From Oxyruncus cristatus (Eukaryota > Chordata > Aves > Passeriformes > Cotingidae): DNA of 64,000 bases. Location: contig VXAY01002872.1 in assembly GCA_013399855.1 (NCBI GenBank), positions 273,206 through 337,205 of the forward strand, written 5' to 3'. This document shows, one piece after another, positions 1 through 10,054 of this stretch (within the stretch, counting starts at the first letter, position 1; the number at the start of each line of letters is the position of its first letter). A program made the translations under genes and the position numbers. A model generated the notes under the pieces. That model had not been told where the DNA came from, ran no database searches, and saw only the letters and a program-made list of their open reading frames with translations.

Positions 1-146
1 AGATTGGAGTTCAAGAGGCGTTCGGACAATACTCTCCGGCACAAGGTGTGACTTCTTGGGGATGGTCCTGTGCAGGGCTAGGAGTTGGGCTCGATGATCC
101 TTGTGGGTTCTTTCCAACTTGGCATATTCTGTGATTCTGTGATTAT
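1..146 (+). mobile_element. CR1 LINE, 3' end fragment
   Basis: The window opens inside the 3' terminal part of a CR1 retrotransposon. The segment around 66-120 (gtcctgtgcagggctaggag, then a gatgatccttgtgggt motif) and the terminal repeats of an ATTCTGTGATT unit at about 127-146 are the standard CR1 3' end in sense orientation. The same tail sequence recurs nearly unchanged at 48838-48917, so both copies probably belong to one CR1 subfamily. The 5' part lies outside the window or was never copied. Confidence 0.9.
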
Positions 147-3100
147 GGATCTATTTTCTGTTCAGTCCTGAGCGATTGTTCCATGGTGATGGTCAGGAAA
201 ATAGAAATTATTTTGTTACAGACAGTCCACAAACAAATTTTGGGAGTGGATTAAAGAAGAAGAGTCCAGTTAATGCTTTTTCTCTTTATAATATTTTGAG
301 CATTTTTCCTGGTTCAGCAATTATATTCTTCATCACTGTTTCACTGGTAGCAACATTTAATGGAATTTGTGTAAACCTAGTCACGTCTTTCTCCAAACAG
401 TTTTCTCCCTGCTCATCCCTCAGCCTCACATTGAGCCTCTGAATTTGATCTGACTCCTGAAAATGGGAATACTCATGTGTTTTGGTTTATATTGGCACGG
501 ATTCTCATACTGAAGCAAGTACCCAGTCAGCACCGTTGTCTGTACCAAGAAAAACTGTGCTGTAGGCAGGAAAGCAGTCTCCTCTGGGCTTTCTCATGCA
601 GAGCATATTCCAGGGCCCAGCTGTGCTGGAAGGTGCTGAAGAAGGACTTGGGTTACGATAGCCACACACCCATCAAGGTGCTGTGGGAGAAAGTAAAATG
701 CTTCTGGAATACTGGAGTATTTTTAATAGTCCTAGCTGGATGTAAACATCATGGGAACCTATAAAAAGGCCCCTGATTCTCAGCACTTTGGCTTGAAAAT
801 TAAGTTTTGATGAGTACATTCAATTCTGAAATAAAATAAAGTGACTCCTAGCAAGGCAACGTCAAATTCTCCTACTTATCATTGGTCTGGAAGTTAGCAG
901 AGACGCCTCTCCTGGTACTGGAATGTATTCACATTTTCTCCCTTAAGTGTGTTTTTACATTCCATGTTCAAATATATTTTAATTTGTTTGCTTTTGTTTT
1001 GTATTTAGATGCTTGTATGATTTTAGATCTAATGTCAGTGACAGTATCTCTATGTAAGAGCATAATACTTCTTGAAGGCAATTGTTTGTTGGAGAGATTT
1101 AAGATAGGGCACAGAAATAAATTGCAAATATCTTTGGTTTTGATTTTTTTTTCATCTAAAGCCTGCTTTTCATCTGAATGGAAATGCATAAAAATCCCAT
1201 TAAAATTGGTTCCACTTCTATGAAATGTGCTGTAAGACTAATTCTGACAAAGTTGACTTTTTATATGCTCCTATCATGACAAAAGGTAATAAAAATAAGT
1301 TCTCTTGTATAGTCACTATAAAAGCTGGAATGAGAGGAACATTATATTTGATACAGATACACTTAGTACTATGCCAGTAAAAAGAGACAAGGACTCTATT
1401 AAAATACTCCTTTGACTTGGCTACGTTTTCAGCTGCCTTGAAGGCTGACAACATTCTTTGCTAACATATTTCTTGTTGAAAAAGCTGAACTTTTAATAAT
1501 TTGTTAGATAATGCAAAAGGAATATTTTCATTGTTTCCCCCCCTCCCCACCTCCCAGTCAATGAGCTGAAAAAGGATTTATTTATTCAGGAGAAGAGCCT
1601 ACACCTTGCCATCCTGCCTCTTCACCAATGAGTTCATGAAGCAAAAGCTGCATAAATCTTATTCTTTCAGGTGAGCTCCCACTTCAGGTCTGGAGAGGTC
1701 TGACAAGCTGCTCACACCAAGGTAATCCAATGCTGTCATCTTTAAAGAAATTGATGTATCTGTCATTGTACAGGACAAGTATTTAAGAAGCAGTCCCATG
1801 CTCATCACATCATTCCTGCTACAGCGGTTTTCCCCCCACCTAAATTGCTGCTCAAGTGAACCTGTAATCAAGCGTTTTTTGCATATAATCACGCTGAATC
1901 TCTCCCCTTCAGGATAGTTTTGAGTAGTTATGGGAATCCATAACTCTCAGAACGAATACATGTCTGCTGAAGTGCTCTGAAGAACAAACTGACACTGAGT
2001 ATAGAGTTAACTTGCAAGATAAACATTGGAATCCAAGTTTTCATATTGTAATAAACCCTGATGGCTTCAGACTAAATTTTTTGAAGTTTGAAGAGCATTG
2101 AAAAGCTGCATCCTGTGATAAACAGGGCATCCAAACCCAACATTTGCAAAAGCACCCCAGTGTTTTAGGATGCTGAGACTGACTGATTTTAAGATTTATC
2201 CCAAAGTTAATTTGAAAGAGTTGTCCCAGGTACTGTACATAGATTTTATAGTATTAATACAAAACAAAGATATTTTTATTCACAACTTGCTGCTTTGTGG
2301 CTGTGGAGCTAGATTCATTCAATTTTTGGGTGAAAGGGTCACAGGTAGAAACTTATGCATTGCTGATACCTGCCTGTGTTTCCACAGGTTAATCTGTGGA
2401 GAAAGATGACCCAGCAGGGCTCCAGCCCAATTCTGCATGAAAGCCTTCTCTTGAGGAAAAAGCATTCTACAAGGATTCCTTTTTCTGAGGAGACCTAACA
2501 GAGAACAACCTTTACTCATGGGAAGTTCTGACAAGTGTAAGCTTCTTGTCAGGTTTTTAATAACTTCCAGATAATGTATTCAGGCACTCCTGACTTCCTC
2601 CCCAAAGAGAAATCTGTTAGCTATTTTCCTGAGTTAAGAATTAAAGGGTAATTTCATATTAAAAGTCTATTTCATATTAAGGGCATTTTTAGAACTTCAG
2701 AAAATGCCCAGAACCCTTGCATATGGTTTCAAACACAAAAGAGAGCACTACATTCACATGAATAATACTGTAGCTAGTGATGGTTGAAAACAATGAAAAA
2801 AAAGTCACAAAATACTTTAAATGTCAAGGTGACTTGAATTTCACAGTGTTCTGTCCTTTCTTAATTTTTGGAAGGTTTTACAAGGTGTCTTTTCTTCAAA
2901 CCTATTTTTGATATGAACTGCAATAAAATAAAGGCTATCAAAAAACTCTGAGGTTACCCTTTCATTTCAACTTCTTTTTTCTGTTGCCATTCTGTGTATT
3001 TTAAAATCTTCTCCAAATTCCAAAGTGACAGAAATACAGAAGGTATTGGGGTTTTACTCCCCTCCTTTTTTCTTACCTTGATAGTCTGTATTCATCCCAG

Positions 3101-4427
3101 TCATAAGAAATTTCACAGCAATTCCAGGTTGACAAACAAAAATAGGAAGGGAAAAATAAAATTTAACAAGAAAAAAAGAAAAAGGTTTTAGTCTTTTTCT
3201 TGTGTTAAATTCATAACAGGAAGGAAAGAGGGAAATACATGAAAACAGCAAACTTCTGATATTTGATTTTCAATATTTTCAACACCAATGAAAACCTGGA
3301 ATATTAAAAGCAAAACTAAATAAAATTCTGAAAACATTTGATGTGCTTCTTCAATCACAGAAAAGGCCACTTTTGGTCTGGCAAACAGAGCTAGGGGTAA
3401 ACATCTGACCGACTTGAGTTGAAACATCCCCACAATCATAAATCAGTGTTTGAGGGGAGTATATTTTCCCCTGAATAGGAAGTAGTAATCATGTGTCCTC
3501 TGCTTGCTTCAAGCTTTCCATGGGAGGTATTAGTCTCATGCAAAGCAACATCATCTGACTTCGGTTACTATGGCAACTGGTTGTGAATGGCTGCAACTGT
3601 AGGCTCTGGGTCCAACCAGGTTCGTTCATCTTGCTGCATTTGAGCTGTCTGAGTGATCCTGTGATATGATATATTTCATAAAACAATGTCTTTTATTCTC
3701 AAAAAGCCAATACACTTAGCAAATTTCATTTTTTTTTAAAAAAATAGGTCTCTGACTGGTATCCAGTCCTTCTTCTGTGTGGTATTTTCAGTACCTATCA
3801 TAGCTTGAATAACCTGACTGAGAAGAATCAAAGTTTGGTTTTGTTTTCTTTTTCTNATGGAGCCAGGGCTTTTCTTGGAAACTGGAAAAACTGGGTGGGA
3901 AGTCTTTTTAACTTGGGAAAGATATACTGCCTGGGCCAGCAGACAGGGTCGGGACCAGTGAAGGGAGGAGTGATACCGGTGATAGACATTTACACTTTTT
4001 CTGGGTTTGTCAGCCCCAGTGGGTCATACACCAGCTTCCACCAGTGAAGGTGTCAGGAAGGTGGGTAGTGGTGGAGAAGCTTAACGTAAAAGTGGAGTAG
4101 ATGAAGCTGACAAAAACCTCTGTGTTTTAGTAAAGCTTTAAAGTCATACCCTGTGCTATAAGTGTGCTTTAATCTAAAAAGACCTTTAAAAATGTTCTAA
4201 ACTCTGAAGACAAACTTCTTTCAGAGTGCTTTAACTTCACCTGCAAGGTCCAGCTGCAGTAGCTTCATGTGTGCACAGGTCACAGGGGAAATGCCAGCAG
4301 TTTTACTGAGACAGCATTAGAGTTTGTCTGTGACTCTAATTAGTCACCGTGCCAATAAGAGCAGTGCCTGAGGCTTTGAGATCTTGTCTTTTTTAGATGA
4401 GGTCTGTAAACTTAGAAGATTGTTGAA
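147..4427. other. Non-coding stretch, no gene recognised
   Basis: AT-rich sequence with only short chance reading frames. It holds a C-rich run near 1539-1556, an ambiguous base at 3856, and a perfect RFX-type X-box match at 3564-3577 (listed separately). I recognise no exon, repeat family or RNA gene here. Confidence 0.6.
3564..3577 (-). promoter_or_regulatory. X-box-like RFX site (motif match only)
   Basis: Read on the minus strand the sequence is GTTGCCATAGTAAC, which fits the RFX X-box consensus GTNRCC-N(0-3)-RGYAAC with a two-base spacer. This is a motif match without a neighbouring promoter or gene to support it, so function is unproven. A site of this degeneracy can occur by chance. 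Confidence 0.2.
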
Positions 4428-4543
4428 TCTGGTCTAGTGGAAGATTCCTTGCCCATGGCAACGAGGTTGGGACTAGATGATCTATCTATAAGGTCCCTTC
4501 CAACCCAAACTGTTACATGACTCCATGATTCCATCATTCTATA
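4428..4543 (+). mobile_element. CR1 LINE, 3' terminal scrap
   Basis: The block contains 'cttgcccatggcaacgagg', 'ggtcccttccaaccc' and degenerate terminal octamers (ccatgattccatcattctat), the classic end of CR1 in sense orientation. Only about 115 bases remain, so this is a heavily 5'-truncated copy. Divergence of the terminal repeats suggests an older insertion than the one at 47530. Confidence 0.85.
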
Positions 4544-7421
4544 ACTGTAAATGTAGATACACTTCCTGGGAGATTTATAGCCAGGAGGTTAGAGCTTGTT
4601 TCACTTAGGAATGCTTTCCTGCCCAGGAGGAAGCACCTTTCTCAAAGATGGCTGGATGTTTTTAGTTTCTGCATTACAGAGGAAGCTTTCAGGCTCTCTC
4701 TGGTATGAGGAGAGGTAAACCCTGACAGATGTTCCAGGTCTTGAGTCGGGGAGGGCCTGGGGAAGGCCAGCGAAGACAGAACCCTGAGGAGAACAGGAGG
4801 TGTGTTTTTCTCAGGCCGGTCCCTTTGCAGCACTGCTAGGAGTACTTCCCTGGTAAGTCTAGCTTTATTGACCTTGGAATAAATTTTCCTGAAATATTTC
4901 CACTGCCTAGCATTTCAGGGGTACCTGTGTGTTATCTTACTTGACAATAACTCTAAGATGGGCTTGTGTAACTGTACCCTGATGCCGTGGACACCTCTAT
5001 GTTTCATCTTGTTCACACAAGTCTGAACAGCCTAGCTGGCCATGCTGATTTGAATTGTCTATTATAGCTGAGATGTGCTCCCTGATCAATCCATATGAGA
5101 GTCTGTGCTATCCAAGATGAGGTTAGTCATCTGCCTATGTTGCATTTGCACAAACACAATGTTGACTTGGTGGCCTTCCGGTCCCACTCCTGGACCCAGA
5201 TTGATTGAACCTTTTTGACCTTCTGGGTGCATCAATGCTGTTTAATGTCAGTCAAAGCTTTCCAGAGCAGTGAATGAAAAAAAAAAAAAAGAGCCACAAA
5301 AACAGTTGACATTTTATTAACTTGAAGGATTATACTTTCAGCAGCATTCCAGAGAACAGTTTATCTACAATGTATTATTTTTTACACCCACATTTGAATT
5401 TCAATACTCATCAGTTCATAAGCAGAAACAACTTCAGAGAAAGCAGGGACTGTATTTATCATGCTATGCTGTTTACCACTGGAAAGAAAAGAGAGGAGCA
5501 TTCCTATTCTGTCATATCTATACTCTCTTTGTCACATTACAGTCTCTTGATGGATAGCTCTGCTCACCGCTTTTTTCAAGCTTCTGTCCACACACAGAGG
5601 TATAATTACTTAGTACAAAAGCAGTGCTATTGAGGGTGCCAGTTAGGTCTTTTGGGTACTTCAGGGGCCAGTTCTGGTTTTCTTGTCCTTCATCTTATGT
5701 TTTGAGCAGGAGCTTTCTTTTCCTGAGTGCCTATGCATTGTGTAGCACAAAGTGGGTGAGGGGTTTCAGATAACTCAGCCAGTATTAATCTCCTCTGCTG
5801 CAGTTTCCTCTCTCATAGTGTTGAGTGTGCTCTATCCCCCCTGTAGGCAGTAGGCACTGAGAGTTCTTACCTGGGGACTGGCTCCAGTCAGTGTTTAATG
5901 CTGGTGAACTGGCAGGCAGGTGTGACCTCTAGTCCGCTTGTTCTGCTATGAACAGAGACGTTGAATAAGCTAAAGGTAAATAATGTTGTACCTCATTTCT
6001 TAATATCTCATTAAGCTTTATGAGCATGGGGGAAGGCAGAAGGGAAAAGAGGCAGGTTCATGTGCTTTTTTGTTGCAAAGCTTGCAAGCTAAAAATAAGT
6101 AATTGGTACTCCTCACAGTATTTTCTGATATGTTTCCAATATGTTTCCGCACATTTTTATGATGAGTTTTTCTACATCATGAAAACATTAAATCGGCGTA
6201 CCTTGCTTGTGTGCACAGATGTGAGGGGAAATTCTGTTTCCCCCTCCCCCTGCCTTCTCCCTCTCTCTGATGCAGAAGACGGAAATCAGAGAAAAAAGCG
6301 CTCAATAGAAGAAGCGCATGGCAGCAAAACCAAGGCAGCAGGAGGGCTGGGGGTAACAGCAGGCTGAGCAGGAGAGAGGGCAGACACAGGATTCAGAGAA
6401 CAGTTGCAGGAAAGCATAGATCCTAGAGCAGCTTTGAAAGAAGGATTTGGTTAAGATTTAACAAGTTAATCACTGCATGCTAATTACTGCTAATGAAAAG
6501 ATTAAAAATAATAAAAGCAATTTATCTCATTCCGAAATAATTAGCCTTAATAACTTGTTTGTACAGCACATCGAAAAAGATTTTGATGGAAATCCGCCCA
6601 ACATCTGTGTGTGCGTAGTGTATATAATAGCAGTAGGTTCTTGTAAAATGTCTGACAGATGTAGGATTATCAGCCTTGCTGAGACTTTTACAGTTAACAG
6701 GGATCTGAGCACCAACTGTTTTGATCTTCTGCCATGTTCGCAGGTGCTCACGTTTCTGAAAATGAGGATCATCTCTCTGCATTCTCCCTTATGGATATCT
6801 GTTGTATTAGTCCTGCTCTATATTTCAAAAAGCAGAAGAGATGTTAAGGGACTTCATCAGGATGATCAGGGAATTACTGTTGGACTTGGGATCTGCTTTC
6901 CTGGCAGCTGTGGAAAGATTTACGCAGGTTACCCCTCCTGCTTGGCTCATGTGCATCACAAGTTTGAGTAATAATGCTCTTTTGATAATGCTGATAAGTA
7001 ATGTTAATTCCCTTTGGGATTGTTGTGTGGTGATTTAGCTGGTGCGTAATTCAGTTTCTTTATGCACAAGGAAAAGTTAATACAGTACTTACAGTGGCTT
7101 GAATTAGTCATTATAGAAGTCAGTCAAATCACTTGTAATGCAAGCTGAGGGGTACAGGTGTGAAATGGTAGGGATTTCTCATGCAGGTGACTTGAGTAAT
7201 TGAAGCTACCTACAGAGAAATCTTGCCGAGTAAAATAGGGCAAAATATTAACATCATTATGGCCCTTATACAATTGAATGCATGATAAAGGTATTGGGGA
7301 GGATAATGAGCCTAGATGAGTGTCACCTGTGGAGACTCCTGATTGAATAATTCTCCTTAAACTATTCCTTTGTTGGTGGCTCTGACTTGTGCATTTGTTG
7401 CTGTCTTGGCTGCTGCTGTAG
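4544..7421. other. Non-coding stretch, possible conserved TAAT-rich block
   Basis: No gene is recognised. A run of 14 A sits at 5277-5290. At about 6440-6660 there is an AT-rich block with repeated TAAT/TAATTA homeodomain-type cores, which has the look of a conserved non-coding element, although conservation cannot be judged from one sequence. A 164-codon open frame at 6477-6971 overlaps this block but shows no protein features. Confidence 0.5.
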
Positions 7422-7569
7422 AATTGGGCAGTCTAAGCGGTCTGAACTAGCACTGTTGGCTATCGACCAGACAATCTCTCCACATTTAGCTTTTCCACCC
7501 ACGAGAGGGGTGCAGCCTTTTTCCAGCTGCCCTCCTCCTTCAAATGCAAATGTCTCCAATGGCAACAGG
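7422..7569 (+). other. Candidate untranslated 5' exon of the tetraspanin gene
   Basis: A pyrimidine-rich acceptor (ttggctgctgctgtag, ending at 7421) precedes a 148-base segment that ends at a good donor (AACAGG|GTAAGG, intron from 7570). A second pyrimidine-rich acceptor (gttgcttcctttcaag) ends at 7727, about 100 bases before the tetraspanin start. Together they would form a 158-base intron. The segment could not extend the tetraspanin protein, because the tetraspanin frame has a TGA at 7798-7800. It would therefore be a leader exon. It is also open in one frame, so an unrelated coding exon cannot be excluded. Confidence 0.3.
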
Positions 7570-7827
7570 GTAAGGGAACACTTATGGTGCAAGCTGGGCA
7601 CAGACTCTCACGGTTTTTGCAGGCTACGCTCAACAAGGTGCAGCAGCACCTTGTTAGCATGTGGTTAAACTGATGCTGGGTGTGGTTTTTGTGTGGAGGA
7701 GTCTCATCAGTGTTGCTTCCTTTCAAGGTGTTTTTGGGTGGAGATGTCATCTGCTGCACCTGAATTGAGTGAGGTGGAGCCTCTTAAGTGGTGGTGGTGA
7801 GGGTCAGGGCTTGTAGGAAAGAGCCCA

Positions 7828-8640
7828 ATGAAGATGGTTAGGGGTGTGGAGATGCTGTTATTTTCTTTATGGTGCTGTGATGATGCATGGCTCAGGTCCT
7901 CTGCTCAAGCTCTCCTGAGATTCCTAGGCTTTGTCTTCTGGGTCACTGCTGCAGCTCAGGCCTTTGGTGGAGTTTTGGTGATCCTGATGTTCAAGAACTA
8001 CAGATACTTATTTCAGGAGTCTTACTTGTCTCTCCCTGGTTGGCTGGCTATTGCAGCTGCACTTGTCTTGCTACCTACTGGAGTTTTAGCTGTCTCTACT
8101 TCTATTAAGAGCTCCCGCAATAAGCAAGGGACTTTCATGTACCTGCTGCTGCTCCTTCTTTGCCTAGAAATATCTTCAGCAGTTCTGGCATATGCCTATG
8201 CTATTAGGACAGCTTCTCAGCTGGAAAGTGCTATGGGATATCTTGTCTATCAGCACAATGGATGCTCCCAGGATCCTGGAAGTAGGGCTGTGGATGTGAT
8301 GCAGAGGAAGCTGCAGTGTTGCGGGGTCCACAACTACACAGACTGGCTAAAGACAACAGCTCCCTCTTGGCATCTTACAGCTTGTGTCCCTGAAAGCTGC
8401 TGTAAGGAGAAGCATTCTCACTGCGGGGGACACTTAGGCCATCTGGAGCAGCTTTCTCAGGAAGGCTGTCTAAAGAAGCTGGAAGTCCAGTTGTGGTTTG
8501 TCATGCTGTATGTGTATTGGTGTTGTACTGTGTTAAGCATCTTGGAGCTGCTGGCTGGTGTTTGCAATGGCATCCTCATGAGGCATCAGACATTCCATGA
8601 CCTCCAACTTCAGGACTCCTATACCTTCTTATGGGACTGA
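7828..8640 (+). CDS. Intronless tetraspanin, TSPAN3-like
   Basis: Tetraspanins are plasma- or endosomal-membrane scaffolds that organise partner proteins into microdomains. The frame encodes up to 270 residues with four hydrophobic segments (about 29-55, 72-93, 103-125, 222-250), a small loop between the first two and a large extracellular loop of about 96 residues. The loop carries the family signature CCG at 164-166, SCC at 190-192, and further cysteines at 186, 199 and 214, plus an N-glycosylation sequon at Asn169. Glu114 and Glu240 lie in segments 3 and 4, as is usual. The cysteine spacing and the CCGxHNYxDW pattern resemble TSPAN3 most. An in-frame TGA at 7798 bounds the frame. The first ATG (7828) has a poor context, while the ATG at 7834 (AAGATGG) is strong, so a 268-residue product is likely. 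Family calls of this kind normally have several coding introns; here there are none, and 14 A residues follow at 8718-8731, which hints at a retrocopy. Exact orthology is unsure. Confidence 0.85.
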   Translation: MKMVRGVEMLLFSLWCCDDAWLRSSAQALLRFLGFVFWVTAAAQAFGGVLVILMFKNYRYLFQESYLSLPGWLAIAAALVLLPTGVLAVSTSIKSSRNKQGTFMYLLLLLLCLEISSAVLAYAYAIRTASQLESAMGYLVYQHNGCSQDPGSRAVDVMQRKLQCCGVHNYTDWLKTTAPSWHLTACVPESCCKEKHSHCGGHLGHLEQLSQEGCLKKLEVQLWFVMLYVYWCCTVLSILELLAGVCNGILMRHQTFHDLQLQDSYTFLWD

Positions 8641-9993
8641 AGGCACTGGCTGTTTTGCTGGACCTGCTGCATGGTTCCTTGGTTTTGTACCATGTGGCTG
8701 CACTCGAACACAGATTTAAAAAAAAAAAAAATTGCAAGTAAATCAAACTCATTGGTCACTGCTGGAATTTTTTTTTTTTCTTTAGTAGCATGGTATTGGA
8801 TCAGTTCTCCAATAGTTCTTTTTCAACAAGCCTGCTGTATCTGAAAACCTTAGTTGCTGGGGATGGTCTTTGTCATATGGATACTCAAAATTACTGTATG
8901 TGAGTGTGGGGAAAGTAGTAAGAAAAGTTGTATCTTGCTCAGGGCTGCTTGATGTTCAGGTCATGATCTGAAGTTTCGGATTGAATCTTTTCTGTAGTAG
9001 AATCTTGAAAAGTAATTAATGTGCAGATTCTTCCATCTTCAAACTTGTATTTAATGCTTTGGTTTTTCAATAAGAAGCCCTTTGGATAAAGTTTAATATA
9101 TCTTCTTTCTTTTTTTCTTTCACATGGAGACAAACATTTAAGAAGTAACTTACTCTTCAGTAGAAATATGTTAGTTTTTGAAGTGACATGAGGGTATAAT
9201 CTAAATAGGTTTGACAGAGTAACTAATAAAATGATACGCAGCAGGAGGTATAGCAGTCTTGAGAGTCGTGCAGGAACAATTCCCACATTAAAAAAGAAGA
9301 AAGTCTGTCTATTTATTAATTTATTTCATGACAGAGCAAAGAATGAGTCAATTATTTTTTTCTGGAAAAGTCATGGTGGGTCATATGAGGGCTTGAATGA
9401 CAGCAACAATAACAGTGCTTTTTCTTAAGGTATGCCTGCCCTACTCTTGGTAAATCCTCAGTCTCACTCCAATCTGCATATGATGAAATGGACTAAGTTA
9501 GCATGTGGGCTACTCATGTTCTCGTTTATGTCAGTGCTATTGATGTTTAGAGAAGTGCTGGTAAAGGCTCTGCTCTACCTGTGTTGGACTGTGCAGCGGT
9601 GCTTGTACATATGCATCTGTTTAGGGAATGCCCTAAGCCTCGCTTCTGACCTGAGAACAGGAACTCCAGCAGCTTTTTCCTCTAGTTACCATATGTAGGG
9701 AATCTCCAGGGCCTACAAGCACACCACGTTAGGTTTTATCAGACTGGAAACAAGGAAAACGCCTGAGTTACAGAAAATCTCAGCACTTGAAGCCATAGTC
9801 AGCTAAATCATTATTGCTCTAAGTTTTCAACCAAATTTCAGGTACCTTCTGACAAATTTCAGGCACTAAATCACCAGATACTGATTTTCATAAAGGGAAA
9901 GAAAAAAAATCAGAGGACATGTGTGAGTTCTTGTGTGCTAATTACTGACTATGTGAAAACCAAACATGAAATACATTGCAGGGCTGCTTCATT

Positions 9994-10054
9994 TAAAAAA
10001 ACCCCCAGAACAAACAAAAGCATAACCCCCCACCCCAAAACACCCAAAACAATT
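9994..10054. repeat. A/C-rich low-complexity patch
   Basis: The plus strand here is almost only A and C, with short C runs separated by A runs. It is a small relative of the larger tract at 14221-14456. Similar patches occur at 24608-24639, 33961-33993 and 43294-43342. Confidence 0.7.

Noticed and set aside
3075..3125. Minus-strand donor (CAAG|GTAAGA) as a possible exon end
   Set aside because: No usable acceptor AG follows the upstream pyrimidine tract, so no exon can be defined.
6477..6971. 164-codon open frame on the plus strand
   Set aside because: No domain, signal or compositional sign of a protein. It overlaps AT-rich regulatory-looking DNA, and two opposite-strand frames are open over the same bases.
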